Assembly: GCA_020248865.1 (NCBI GenBank)
Contig: JADCGS010000023.1
Coordinates: 21,906-85,905, forward strand
Direction: 5' to 3'
Source: Burkholderiales bacterium
GTDB lineage: Bacteria; Pseudomonadota; Gammaproteobacteria; Burkholderiales; Burkholderiaceae_F
DNA length: 64,000 nucleotides
Shown here: positions 18,283-27,761 of the stretch, in pieces
Layout of the letters: the number at the start of each line of letters is the position of its first letter
Numbering within the stretch: position 1 is the first letter of the stretch
Program-made: the position numbers and the translations under genes
Notes under the pieces: generated by a model
Told to the model about the DNA's origin: nothing
What the model saw: only the letters and a program-made list of their open reading frames with translations
Database searches by the model: none

Positions 18283-18933
18283 CTACTCGCTGCCGCCGTC
18301 GATCCCGAGCAGCCGCCGGATGTCGCCCGCGGGTCGGCGCTGGCCGGCGCGCGTCTCGGCCAGCGCGCGGCGCTGCGGGTGCGGGTACCAGGACAACTGC
18401 ACCAGCGAGCCGAAGGTGTCGGACTGCTCGAGCCCGGTGACCATGAAGCCGAGCTTCAGCTTGGCGATGATGATCGCGTTGTTGGCCACGTTGTGGACGC
18501 TTTGCACCTGCTGGAAGCCGGCCTCGGCGGCTTGCTGCATGAGCCGCCGCGCCAGCGCGCTGTAGAGGCCGCGCCGGCGCTCCGCAGCGACCACCGCACT
18601 GTTGACCATGAAGAACAGCCCCGGCCGCGTCTGCATGCCCCAGCTCCAGCCGGCCAGCGCATCGCCGCGCAGCGCAACCCGGCACAGGCGGTAAGTCGGG
18701 TACTGCTCGCGCAGGGCCGGCAGCCGCTCGCGTCCGGCGTCGGTGACTACTGGCTCGTTGACGGTCCAGGTATCGGCGAACAACTGCGCGCGCCACGCCT
18801 CGAACAGCGGCTGGAAGCGGGTCCAGTCGGGTGCCACGACGTCGATGCCGTCGAGCAGCGGCTCACGCGCGGGCCGGCTCGCCAGCAGGCCCGCCAGCGC
18901 CGCGGGCGCGGCAGCGGCAGCGGCACCGGTCAC
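18283..18933 (-). CDS. GNAT-like N-acetyltransferase domain protein
   Basis: A 216-residue protein. The middle part GLFFMVNSAVVAAERRRGLYSALARRLMQQAAEAG has the GNAT acetyl-CoA-binding pattern (R/Q-x-x-G-x-G/A equivalent), and VHNVANNAIIIAKLKLGF fits strand and helix 5 of the fold. The GTG start at 18933 overlaps the upstream VOC stop (GTGA), so it is coupled to the VOC and Rieske genes. The first 30 residues are Ala-rich. The acceptor substrate is unknown, but the operon context suggests a small molecule also handled by the oxygenase. Confidence 0.75.
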   Translation of the reverse strand: MTGAAAAAAPAALAGLLASRPAREPLLDGIDVVAPDWTRFQPLFEAWRAQLFADTWTVNEPVVTDAGRERLPALREQYPTYRLCRVALRGDALAGWSWGMQTRPGLFFMVNSAVVAAERRRGLYSALARRLMQQAAEAGFQQVQSVHNVANNAIIIAKLKLGFMVTGLEQSDTFGSLVQLSWYPHPQRRALAETRAGQRRPAGDIRRLLGIDGGSE

Positions 18934-19349
18934 GGCGCGCTTTCGCCAGTACGGCCGTCGAGCTGCGGCTCGCTGCCTTGGGGCGCTTTGGGCAGGTGGT
19001 GCGCAATCCGCCACAGCACGCCGCTGGGATCGAGCAGCGTGAAGTCGCGCATGGCCCAGGGCCGATCAGCGGGCTCGCCGACGGCCACGCCGAACTCCGC
19101 CGCAACGACGCGCGCCCGTGCATACCAGGCGTCGGCGTCGCTCACCAGCAGGTGCATCTGGAAACTGGCGCAGAAGGCCGGCTCGTCGAAGTGCTGCAGC
19201 AGGAAGCTGGTGCTGCCGTGACGCACGTAAGCCAGGTGGTCGTCGTGCCACGGAATCTCGAAGCCGAGCGAGCGATAGAAGCGCTGCGCGAGCGCAAAGT
19301 CGCGCGCCGGCACGAAGGCCTTGATCTCGAGCGCCTGCAGCGGGTCCAT
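18930..19349 (-). CDS. VOC-family (glyoxalase/bleomycin-resistance fold) protein
   Basis: A 139-residue single VOC module with beta-alpha-beta repeats: IKAFVPARDFALAQRFYRSLGFEI then FTLLDPSGVLWRIAHHLPK. The segment DPSGVLWRI is the usual C-terminal metal-site region. Candidates for this fold include an extradiol dioxygenase, an isomerase or a resistance-type binding protein. The start ATG overlaps the Rieske stop by one base (TGATG), and the stop overlaps the GNAT start. The reaction is not known. Confidence 0.85.
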   Translation of the reverse strand: MDPLQALEIKAFVPARDFALAQRFYRSLGFEIPWHDDHLAYVRHGSTSFLLQHFDEPAFCASFQMHLLVSDADAWYARARVVAAEFGVAVGEPADRPWAMRDFTLLDPSGVLWRIAHHLPKAPQGSEPQLDGRTGESAP

Positions 19350-20488
19350 CAGAGCGTCCTGCGCTGCCCCATCTGGCGGCGGATCCAGTCGTGCAGGTGG
19401 ATCACGCCGTCTTCGTGCGGCGTGTGAAACGGCCCGGCGTCGTCCTCGCCGGCCAGCCACAGGGCGCGCCGGCCGCGGTGCAGGCGCGTGCAGACCTCGG
19501 CATCCTCGGCCGCGCTCTCGGCGTAGGCGGCTTGGTGGGCAGCGACGATCTGCGGCTCGAACGCCTTGATCTCCTCTGGGTAGTAGAACTCGACGATGTT
19601 GGTGGTGTGGTCGGGGCTGCGCGGCAGCAGCGTGCTGACCACCAGGCAGTGCGGGTACCACTCGAGCATCACGTTCGGATACAGGATGCTCCACACCGTG
19701 CCGTACTTCGGCAGCACGCCGCCGTTGTAGGCCAGCAGCGTGTCGCGGTAGCGCGCGTAGTGGGGAGAGACCTGGCTGCGTAGGCCGTCCTTGATGCCGA
19801 GAATCTGGTAGCTCCACTGCGCGCCAAAGCCCCATTCGTAGTTACCGGGGTCCACCCACTTCTGCAGCCCGGGGTGCATCGCCTCGACGTGATACAGCTC
19901 CAGGTAGATCTCCAGAAATGCCTTCCAGTTGAAGGGCAGCTCCTCCACCTGCACGCGGTCGAGCACATGGCCGCTGAAGTCGTAGTCGGCTGCCAGCGGA
20001 AAGTCGGCCAGCGCCGCCAGCGCATCGCCGGGACCAGTGAACAGCAGGCCATGCCAGTTGGACAGCGCCTGGCGCGGCAGCGCGCAGTCGGGCGTGCGGT
20101 CGAACTCCGGCGCGCCCAGCAGGCGGCCGCTGAGGTCGTAGGTCCACCGATGCGCCGGGCACACCAGGCTGGTCGCATTGCCGCGGCCCTCCATGATCAG
20201 CGCCTGCCGGTGCCGGCAGGTGTTGGACAGCAGCGCCACCCCCGCGGGACCCTCGGCGTTGCGCACCAGCAGCTTGCCGTGCTCGGTCCACGGCAGCGTC
20301 ATGTAGTCGCCCACCTCGGGCACCATCAGCGCATGACCGGCGTAGCCCGGCCCGCCCTTGAAGATCAGCTCGCGCTCGCGCTCGAACCATGCGGGGTCGA
20401 AGTACCAGGCGATCGGCAGCGGCGGCGTGCGGTCGACCAGGCTGGCGTCGAGGTTGGAGCGGCGGCGGGGTGCTTCGGGGGCGTTCAT
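19349..20488 (-). CDS. Rieske non-heme iron ring-hydroxylating oxygenase, alpha subunit
   Basis: This 379-residue protein has a Rieske [2Fe-2S] domain with Cys91-x-His93 and Cys110-x2-His113 (NTCRHR, CPAHRW). The catalytic domain has mononuclear iron ligands at about His200 and His205 (YLELYHVEAMHP), in the usual spacing. Members hydroxylate or demethylate aromatic acids, quaternary amines or choline-like compounds at the expense of an external reductase. No reductase or ferredoxin gene is nearby. It is the first gene of an overlapping Rieske-VOC-GNAT operon. Confidence 0.92.
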   Translation of the reverse strand: MNAPEAPRRRSNLDASLVDRTPPLPIAWYFDPAWFERERELIFKGGPGYAGHALMVPEVGDYMTLPWTEHGKLLVRNAEGPAGVALLSNTCRHRQALIMEGRGNATSLVCPAHRWTYDLSGRLLGAPEFDRTPDCALPRQALSNWHGLLFTGPGDALAALADFPLAADYDFSGHVLDRVQVEELPFNWKAFLEIYLELYHVEAMHPGLQKWVDPGNYEWGFGAQWSYQILGIKDGLRSQVSPHYARYRDTLLAYNGGVLPKYGTVWSILYPNVMLEWYPHCLVVSTLLPRSPDHTTNIVEFYYPEEIKAFEPQIVAAHQAAYAESAAEDAEVCTRLHRGRRALWLAGEDDAGPFHTPHEDGVIHLHDWIRRQMGQRRTL

Positions 20489-20901
20489 GGCAGCGTAAGG
20501 CTGGGAGCGAGCAGATCTGGGACCGGGCGGACGCTGCGAGGTTCGTGCGACGGCAACGTAAATGTACGCGGGTGGCGCGCTGCATCCCATGCGGCGGCGG
20601 GATCGGCTGGCACCCGCGACGCCGGCCGAACCGCGGCGGCCGGTGTCGGTGGCGGCCGCTTGTTGGCGGCTTCGGGGTGATGCCCCTTCGACGTTGCGGC
20701 CGGGTGCGGCTGAGCACGTCCGGGTGCGTCCGGGTGCGTCCGGGTGCGTCCGGGTGCGCCCGGCTGCAGCCGGGCGCGTCCATTAGCGACCCGGGACGCG
20801 GTGTCCACCGTTCGCGACGGCCGTCCGGCGCCGCAGCGGCCAAGCTGGCGCGCCGCTGATGCATGTCAACTGCTTCGGCCCGCGCGGTGCGCTAATGGGC
20901 C
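20489..20901. other. Divergent intergenic region with 10-bp tandem repeat
   Basis: This 413-bp gap separates the Rieske operon from a lipoprotein gene. It contains about five copies of a 10-bp unit CGGGTGCGTC at 20711-20760. No open frame here has gene-like composition. Promoters for both sides should be present but are not obvious. Confidence 0.55.
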
Positions 20902-21540
20902 GTGGCGCCCGCTCCCCGTTGCTCCAGCCGGACCGCGTTGCACGACCCCGGACCGTCGCGCAGCCGGGGTTCTGACGTGCTCGCGCTGCTGCTGGCGTCG
21001 TTGCTGCCGCTGCTGGCCGGCTGCGCCTCCCTGCTGCCCACCTCGCGCTCGGAGATCGTGTCCACCTGGGGGAGCTACGAGGAGGCGGTGCAGGCGCTCG
21101 GCACGCTGCGCGCCTACCAGGCCACGCGCGCCGACGTGCATGCCATCGGCCTCGACCCGCGCAGCAACCCGGCCATCACGGTGCTGCACTTCGCCGATAT
21201 GCTGCAGCGGTTTTCCACGGCGCCATTGCTGGAGCGCGAGCGACTCGATGCCGGCATGCGCGACTGTTTGCTGGCGGGCCGCCAGTGCACCGGCTATGCG
21301 GTGAGCGTGCGCAAGATCGAGCGCGACCGTATCGGCAGTTTCTGGCTCGACTCGCTCAACTTCCGGCGCGAGACCGCCACCCGCGGCTGGAGCGTCGAGG
21401 CGCTGCTGGTGTTCGTCGACGACCGGCTGGTCTATGGCCTGGTGGGCGGTCAGCCCACCATCAACCAGTACGACGTGGTGCGCAACCCGCTGGGCCCGCT
21501 GCAGGGCTGGGGTGACCAGGTCATCAACGTCATCCGCTGA
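20902..21540 (+). CDS. Putative lipoprotein of unknown function
   Basis: An uncharacterised secreted protein. A hydrophobic stretch ends in the lipobox LLAGC, so the mature chain would be a lipid-anchored protein of about 170 residues. I recognise no domain. Segments such as SYEEAVQALGTLRAYQATRADVHAIGLDP and SFWLDSLNFRRET look folded rather than low complexity. The start is uncertain: GTG 20902 gives a long, basic n-region, TTG 20938 a moderate one, and GTG 20977 an almost uncharged one. No operon partner is evident. Confidence 0.7.
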   Translation: MAPAPRCSSRTALHDPGPSRSRGSDVLALLLASLLPLLAGCASLLPTSRSEIVSTWGSYEEAVQALGTLRAYQATRADVHAIGLDPRSNPAITVLHFADMLQRFSTAPLLERERLDAGMRDCLLAGRQCTGYAVSVRKIERDRIGSFWLDSLNFRRETATRGWSVEALLVFVDDRLVYGLVGGQPTINQYDVVRNPLGPLQGWGDQVINVIR

Positions 21541-21564
21541 GACGGCCGGCACTGCCGGAGTGCT

Positions 21565-21726
21565 TCAGGCCAGCCCGTCGCGGCGCGCCTTCTCGGCCGC
21601 CTGGGGCGGCGGCAGGCCGCTTTCGTACATGTCCGACCAGCGGGGGTCGTCCAGCAGGTCGTGCGCGCGCATCACGCCCCAGCCGAGTTCACGGCACACG
21701 GCGGCCAGCCACTCGAAGAACGTCAT
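21565..21726 (-). CDS. Small conserved-looking protein (53 aa)
   Basis: An ATG-initiated 53-codon frame beginning MTFFEWLAAVCRELGWGVM and ending PPPQAAEKARRDGLA. The middle HDLLDDPRWSDMYESGLPP has an acidic, Trp/Tyr-rich composition unlike a random GC-rich frame. The preceding lipoprotein gene is convergent, and the next gene starts divergently about 100 bp away. I believe it is a genuine small gene, but no function is known to me. Confidence 0.6.
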   Translation of the reverse strand: MTFFEWLAAVCRELGWGVMRAHDLLDDPRWSDMYESGLPPPQAAEKARRDGLA

Positions 21727-21829
21727 CGCTTCCCCCGCCGGGACCTGGCCCGGGCTGCGCCCGACTGTGGGCCGGGCAGGCAGATGTTAGCTGCGCGCTA
21801 TGCTGGCGCCATTGCCGAGGAACATTGCC

Positions 21830-22234
21830 ATGCCCGACCGCAACCCCGATGCGCGCGACGCCCGGATGGACGCCACCGACCTGTGGCGCGAGGAAGTCAT
21901 CACCGACCGCAGGGTGGGCACGCTGCGCGTCATGACGCCCATCACCGCCCAGGGAACCGCCGACGCAGCGCGCGCCCAGCTGTTCGTTGGCGAGGCGCAG
22001 ATGATGACCAACGTCGGTCCGCTGCCCATCAGCTTCGAGATCGAGGCTGCCACGCTGGCCGAGGCGGTCGACCGCTACGGCGACGCGGCGCGCGAGGCCT
22101 TCGAGCGCACGCTGCGTGAGCTGCAGGACATGCGCCGCCAGCAGGCCTCCTCGCTGGTGCTGCCGGGCCAGGGCGGTGGCGCCTTTGCCGCCGGCGGCGT
22201 GCCGGGGCTTGGCGGCAAGATCCAGATGCCATAG
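21830..22234 (+). CDS. Conserved hypothetical cytoplasmic protein
   Basis: A 134-residue protein starting MPDRNPDARD after GAGGAA. The core EEVITDRRVGTLRVMTPI - LFVGEAQMMTNVGPLPISFEIEAATLAEAVDRYGDAAREAFER looks like a two-layer alpha/beta fold with a long amphipathic helix. The C-terminal 30 residues are Gly/Gln-rich (LPGQGGGAFAAGGVPGLGGKIQMP). I have seen the pattern as an unnamed family in Burkholderiales. No signal peptide or membrane segment is present. Confidence 0.75.
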   Translation: MPDRNPDARDARMDATDLWREEVITDRRVGTLRVMTPITAQGTADAARAQLFVGEAQMMTNVGPLPISFEIEAATLAEAVDRYGDAAREAFERTLRELQDMRRQQASSLVLPGQGGGAFAAGGVPGLGGKIQMP

Positions 22235-22409
22235 GCAGGGGCGGCGCCGGCGCCGCAGTGCGGTTGCCGCAAGACCGTTGCGGTTGGCCCCTCGGCGCGG
22301 TGGGCAGCCGCGGTGCCGTCCCGCCTGGTCGCCGCGCCGACGGCCGTGCGCCGGTGCCGGTGCGCCGGTACGGCCGGCGCGCGCCGGCCCCATCAGGCAC
22401 CATCGCGTC

Positions 22410-23504
22410 ATGCGCTGCATCGCCCACCTCGACATGGATGCGTTCTATGCCGCGGTCGAGCTGCTGCGCCGGCCGGAACTGCGCGGGCAGCCGGTGGTAG
22501 TGGGCGGCCGCGGCAAGCCGGGGCCGGACAGCCGCGGCGTCGTCACCACCGCCAGCTACGAGGCGCGGCGCTTCGGGGTCGGCAGCGGCATGCCGCTGCG
22601 CACGGCGCTGCAGAAGTGCCCCGCTGCGGTGTTCCTGCCCACCGATTTCGACGAGTACCGCCGTGTGTCCCGGCTGTTCAAGCGCGCCATCGCCGAGATC
22701 GCCCCCTGCGTGGAGGACCGCGGCATCGACGAGGTCTACATCGACCTGACGGCGGTGCCGGGCGTGGCAGAAGAACAGGGCGCGGCCGTGGCCCGCGAGA
22801 TCAAGCACAACGTCTTCGTGGCGACCGGCCTGACCTGCTCGATCGGCCTGGCACCCAACAAGCTGCTGGCCAAGATCGCCTCGGAACTCGACAAGCCCGA
22901 CGGCCTGACCGTGATTGGCGCCGAGGATCTGCCCACGCGTATCTGGCCGCTACCGGCCCGACGCATCAACGGCGTCGGCCCGAAGGCGGCCGCACGGCTG
23001 AGCGCGCTCGGCATTGCGACCATCGGCGATCTGGCGCGTGCCGCTCCGGCGCTGCTGGTCGATCGCTTCGGCCGGCACTACGGGCAGTGGCTGCATCGTG
23101 CGGCGCACGGGCTGGACGACCGGCCGGTGGTGACCGAGAGCCAGCCGCGTTCGCGCAGCCGCGAGGCAACGTTCGAGCGCGACCTGCATCCGCAGCGCGA
23201 CCGCGCCGCCATCGATGCGGTACTGGCGCGCCAGGCCGTGCAGGTGGCGGCCGATCTGGCGCGCCGCGGCTATGTTGCGCGCACCATCGGCATCAAGCTG
23301 CGCTTCGACAACTTTCTCACGCTCACGCGCGACATCACGTTGCCGGCAGCCACCGCTGACCCCGTCCTGATCGAGGCCGCCGCGCGTACGGCGCTGGCGC
23401 GGGTGCTGCTGCGCCGGCGCATCCGGCTGCTTGGCGTGCGCGCCGGCAACCTGTTCCTGCGCGAAGGCACGCTAGCAGAGCCGGATGGGCTGACGCTGCT
23501 CTAG
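22410..23504 (+). CDS. dinB: DNA polymerase IV (Y-family, translesion)
   Basis: A 364-residue Y-family polymerase. The catalytic carboxylates are in HLDMDAFYAAVE at the N-terminus and EDRGIDEVYIDL near residue 105. The region SCSIGLAPNK-equivalent reads TCSIGLAPNKLLAKIAS, and a helix-hairpin-helix segment INGVGPKAAARLSALGI follows. A little-finger domain completes it. The usual C-terminal beta-clamp tail is represented only by a short end DGLTLL. The TAG stop is formed by the first bases of the neighbouring terminal-inverted-repeat element, so the original C-terminus may have been altered. No LexA box was seen upstream. Confidence 0.95.
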   Translation: MRCIAHLDMDAFYAAVELLRRPELRGQPVVVGGRGKPGPDSRGVVTTASYEARRFGVGSGMPLRTALQKCPAAVFLPTDFDEYRRVSRLFKRAIAEIAPCVEDRGIDEVYIDLTAVPGVAEEQGAAVAREIKHNVFVATGLTCSIGLAPNKLLAKIASELDKPDGLTVIGAEDLPTRIWPLPARRINGVGPKAAARLSALGIATIGDLARAAPALLVDRFGRHYGQWLHRAAHGLDDRPVVTESQPRSRSREATFERDLHPQRDRAAIDAVLARQAVQVAADLARRGYVARTIGIKLRFDNFLTLTRDITLPAATADPVLIEAAARTALARVLLRRRIRLLGVRAGNLFLREGTLAEPDGLTLL

Positions 23505-23753
23505 CCCGGATGTTTCATCAGGGACGCGGGATTTGCGCGGATGCCCGCGCGAGCCAGATTGCGCGAGAGGGGCACAGCCGATGCCCGCAGGCATCGGCGA
23601 GCACTTGAGCGAAATGTGGCCGCGCGGGCGCCGCGCAAACCCGCGTAGCCCCGGCCGTCCAAGGTGGCCTGCGGACAAGTGCAGGCTGCCGGCGCAGCTT
23701 ACAGAGGCAGATCGTGGATGCACGGGGGCGACCTGGTGAAACATCCGGGCTAG
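23501..23753. mobile_element. MITE-like non-coding element, copy 1 (253 bp)
   Basis: The element has perfect 17-bp terminal inverted repeats CTAGCCCGGATGTTTCA (23501-23517) and TGAAACATCCGGGCTAG (23737-23753), extending to 21 of 22 matching bases. It has no transposase gene. Its left CTAG overlaps the dinB stop codon. A CTAG at both ends fits a palindromic target or terminal sequence. Confidence 0.75.
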
Positions 23754-23855
23754 CCCGGATGTTTCATCAGGGACGCGGGATTTGCGCGGGTGCCCCGCGG
23801 CTTGCGGAGGCAGATCGTGGATGCGCGGGGGCGACCCGGTGAAAGATCCGGGCTG
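23750..23855. mobile_element. MITE-like element, copy 2, internally deleted
   Basis: It starts with the same terminal repeat and shares the CTAG junction with copy 1. It keeps the same outer sequences (for example GACGCGGGATTTGCGCGG and GAGGCAGATCGTGGATGC) but lacks about 150 bp of the interior. Its right end TGAAAGATCCGGGCTGG has two mismatches. It looks like a decayed deletion derivative in tandem. Confidence 0.7.
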
Positions 23856-23933
23856 GCGGGCGGCTCGGCCGGATCGGGGCGGCGGTCCGGTCGGGGGAAG
23901 CCCGGAACGTCCGGTCGAGATTCGATGTGGCGC

Positions 23934-23966
23934 AGAAGAAAAGAGGGCCCGGGAAACCCCGGGCCC
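23934..23966 (-). terminator. Intrinsic terminator (minus strand)
   Basis: Arms GGGCCCGGG (23945-23953) and CCCGGGCCC (23958-23966) form a perfect 9-bp stem. Read on the minus strand it is followed by a T-rich tract. No minus-strand protein gene ends here, which suggests it closes a non-coding transcript. Confidence 0.65.
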
Positions 23967-24105
23967 TTGAACCACCTTTGGAGGTGGAGGAGACAACTGC
24001 TGGAGTTCCAGTAAACGAACCCCACGGACAGATCCTATCAGAGATTGATGCAGCGCAGCAGAAATAGAACGACGGCTGCAGGGAGTCTTGAGATCAAAAG
24101 TCGAC
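23935..24105 (-). ncRNA. Candidate small RNA or orphan leader ending in strong terminator
   Basis: This AT-richer stretch lacks any convincing gene. On the minus strand it ends with hairpin CCACCT/AGGTGG (23972-23987) followed by a 9-bp hairpin (23945-23966) and CTCTTTTCTTCT. A weak promoter-like pair TTGTCA ... TTTGAT lies near 24095-24125. The predicted transcript would be about 130-160 nt. The terminator is convincing. The RNA itself is inference. Confidence 0.35.
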
Positions 24106-24397
24106 AATTTTGCTCTATGACAAGTAAATGGCGGAAAAGGCCACAGGAGCAAGCTCTTGCCCTCCTTCATTGATGCTGCACCGCGACTTCGGAGTGGAGC
24201 ATTGACCCGGTCGCTATCGGGGCATCGCCGAAGTCCGGGCCCGGCCGGCCGCTGCGGCTGGCGAAAGGGGATGCGGCCGACCGGGGCGGGCGAGCCAAGT
24301 GGTGCGGAGGCCCGGCAGGGCGTTGCTCCGGCCGCGGCTGCGGGCCAAGCACAGGCAGCAACGGGACACGCAGGCCCGGCACTTCCCGGGCGGAGCG
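24106..24397. other. Intergenic remainder, no gene seen
   Basis: This part of the 893-bp gap after dinB holds no credible open frame. A weak inverted repeat GACTTCGG / CCGAAGTC lies near 24185-24236. Nothing else was recognised. Confidence 0.4.
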
Positions 24398-24694
24398 TCA
24401 GTCCGCCTTCAGGTGAGCGCGCTCCGGGTGACGTCGCAGATACGAGTGCACGTAAGAGCAGCGCGGGCGCACCCGGAGTCCCGCCTGTTCGGCATGGTCC
24501 AGCGCTGCCCTGACCAGCCGCGCGGCGATGCCGCGACCCTCCAGCAGCGGCGGCACCTCGGTGTGCAGCAGGTGCAGTTCGCCGTCCACCGCGCGGTAGT
24601 CGCAGCGGCACAGCCAGCCTTCGATGCGCACCTCGAAGCGCTGGGCGGCGGCGTTGTGGACGATTTCGAGCGCTGCGGTGGCGGGGATCGTCAT
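24398..24694 (-). CDS. GNAT family N-acetyltransferase (YidJ/COG2388-like, short)
   Basis: A 98-residue protein of the short GNAT subfamily. It has EVRIEGWLCRCDYRAVDGELHLLHTEVPPLLEGRGIAARLVRAALDHAEQAGLRVRPRCSYV, with the acetyl-CoA loop EGRGIAARL, and ends YLRRHPERAHL, the family's usual C-terminus. These proteins consist of the acetyl-CoA fold alone, and their substrates are generally unknown. ATG at 24694. Confidence 0.9.
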   Translation of the reverse strand: MTIPATAALEIVHNAAAQRFEVRIEGWLCRCDYRAVDGELHLLHTEVPPLLEGRGIAARLVRAALDHAEQAGLRVRPRCSYVHSYLRRHPERAHLKAD

Positions 24695-24801
24695 GGCGGT
24701 GACCTGGCGCGGCGGGCTGCGGCCGGCGCGACTTCGCAGGGGCTTGCGCGCGGCTTTCGCGTCCCGATATAGCACGCGTTGTTGAAGGGGAGGACCCCAA
24801 G

Positions 24802-25908
24802 TTGAGCGGAGCATCTTCCGGGCGCGCCGGGCGCGCAGCAATGGCCTGGCTGGCGCTGCTGGCGGCGGGGGTCGCCGCGGTGGGCGGCTCGCTGGTGCTG
24901 GCGCAGAACCCACCGAAGGCCGAGCCGCGCAGCGTGACGGCGCGCGGCCCGCTGCTGCCTGCCGAGCAGGCGCTGGTCAACCTCTTCGGGCAGGCCGCAC
25001 CCTCGGTGGCCTACATCACCACCGAGCAGGTGCAGCAGTCGTTCTTCGGCGCGCAAGTCGCGCAGGGCGCCGGCAGCGGCTTCGTGTGGGACGCTCAGGG
25101 CCACGTGGTCACCAACAACCACGTCATCGCCGCGGCGCAGCGCGTCTACGTTCAACTCGACGCCGGCGAGCCGATCGAGGCGCGCGTGGTGGGGCGTGCG
25201 CCGGAGTACGACCTTGCGGTGGTGCGGCTGTCGCGGCCGCCGAAGACGCTCAAGCCGATCCCGCTGGGCACCTCGCGCGACCTGAAGATCGGCCAGCACG
25301 TGATCGCCATCGGCAACCCCTTCGGACTGCAGCGCACGCTCACGCAGGGCATCGTCAGCGCCCTGGATCGCGAACTGCCTACCGAGGGCTTTCGCGAGGT
25401 GGCCGGCGTCATCCAGACCGACGCGGCGATCAATCCCGGCAACTCCGGCGGGCCGTTGCTCGACAGCGCCGGCCGGCTGATCGGCGTGAACACCGCGATC
25501 CGCTCGGCCAGCGGCAGTTCGGCCGGCGTCGGCTTTGCGATCCCGGTCGATCTCGTGAACCGCATCGTGCCGTCGCTGATCGCGCGCGGGCGTGCGCCGC
25601 TGCCCGGCATCGGCATCGTGCCCTTTCCGCCCGACGTGGTGGCGCGCGCCGGAATCAACGGCGTGGTGATCGAGCGGGTGCGCCCCAACACACCGGCGGC
25701 CGGCGCCGGCCTGCGGGCGGCAGCGCCCCAGCAGCGCGACCTCGGCGACATCATCGTCGCCGTCAATGGCCGCCGCATCGAGTCGGTCTCGCAGTTCTCC
25801 AACGAACTGGACCGCGTCGGCATCGACAACACCGCCGAGTTGACGGTCGTGCGCGACCTCCAGGAACGCAAGGTCCGGTTGCGCGTGATCGACGTGCTGT
25901 CGAACTAG
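24802..25908 (+). CDS. Trypsin-like serine protease with PDZ domain (DegS/HtrA type)
   Basis: A 368-residue exported protease. TTG at 24802 is favoured as the start because AGGGGAGG lies about eight bases upstream. ATG 24841 is the alternative. An N-terminal membrane anchor or signal segment precedes the protease domain, which carries His (TNNHVI), Asp (YDLAVVRL) and Ser (GNSGGPLL). A single PDZ domain follows (from about 275; NGVVIERVRPNTPAAGAGL). The single PDZ and short length resemble DegS/HhoB-type periplasmic proteases in envelope quality control. The gene stands alone between a GNAT gene and rhlE. Confidence 0.92.
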   Translation: MSGASSGRAGRAAMAWLALLAAGVAAVGGSLVLAQNPPKAEPRSVTARGPLLPAEQALVNLFGQAAPSVAYITTEQVQQSFFGAQVAQGAGSGFVWDAQGHVVTNNHVIAAAQRVYVQLDAGEPIEARVVGRAPEYDLAVVRLSRPPKTLKPIPLGTSRDLKIGQHVIAIGNPFGLQRTLTQGIVSALDRELPTEGFREVAGVIQTDAAINPGNSGGPLLDSAGRLIGVNTAIRSASGSSAGVGFAIPVDLVNRIVPSLIARGRAPLPGIGIVPFPPDVVARAGINGVVIERVRPNTPAAGAGLRAAAPQQRDLGDIIVAVNGRRIESVSQFSNELDRVGIDNTAELTVVRDLQERKVRLRVIDVLSN

Positions 25909-26001
25909 CCCCGACCTCGCCTCGCCCGGCGCGGGCGTGGGCTTTGCGCCGCGTCGTTCGACCCTGCGGCGCGGCGCGCGGTACGCCGCCCGCGGGTCTG
26001 C

Positions 26002-27543
<1,542 letters not shown>

Positions 27544-27761
27544 ATGAAGCTTTCGAGGAGGCCGGCGGCAGCAGGGCTGCCATCAACGACCAGCGGGGAG
27601 AATCCGGCGGGAAACGCGGGCTCCGTTGGTCTTGCAACACCTCGGAGCGTCAGGATTGACGGCGGCGATGGCAGTCGACTGAGGCGACCGCGCTGGTCTC
27701 ATGCCGCGTGAACGCAGTGTAGCAGGCGGCGCGGGCGCCGCCCGTTGAGCCGGCCGGCAGC

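Noticed and set aside
22235..22409. LexA box upstream of dinB
   Set aside because: I found no CTG-N10-CAG site with AT-rich centre, in contrast to recA.
23472..24980. Minus-strand open frame across the dinB end, the MITE pair and the GNAT gene
   Set aside because: It spans repeats, a terminator and a real gene in another frame. The repeated phrase PRKSRVPDETSG arises from the two repeat copies.
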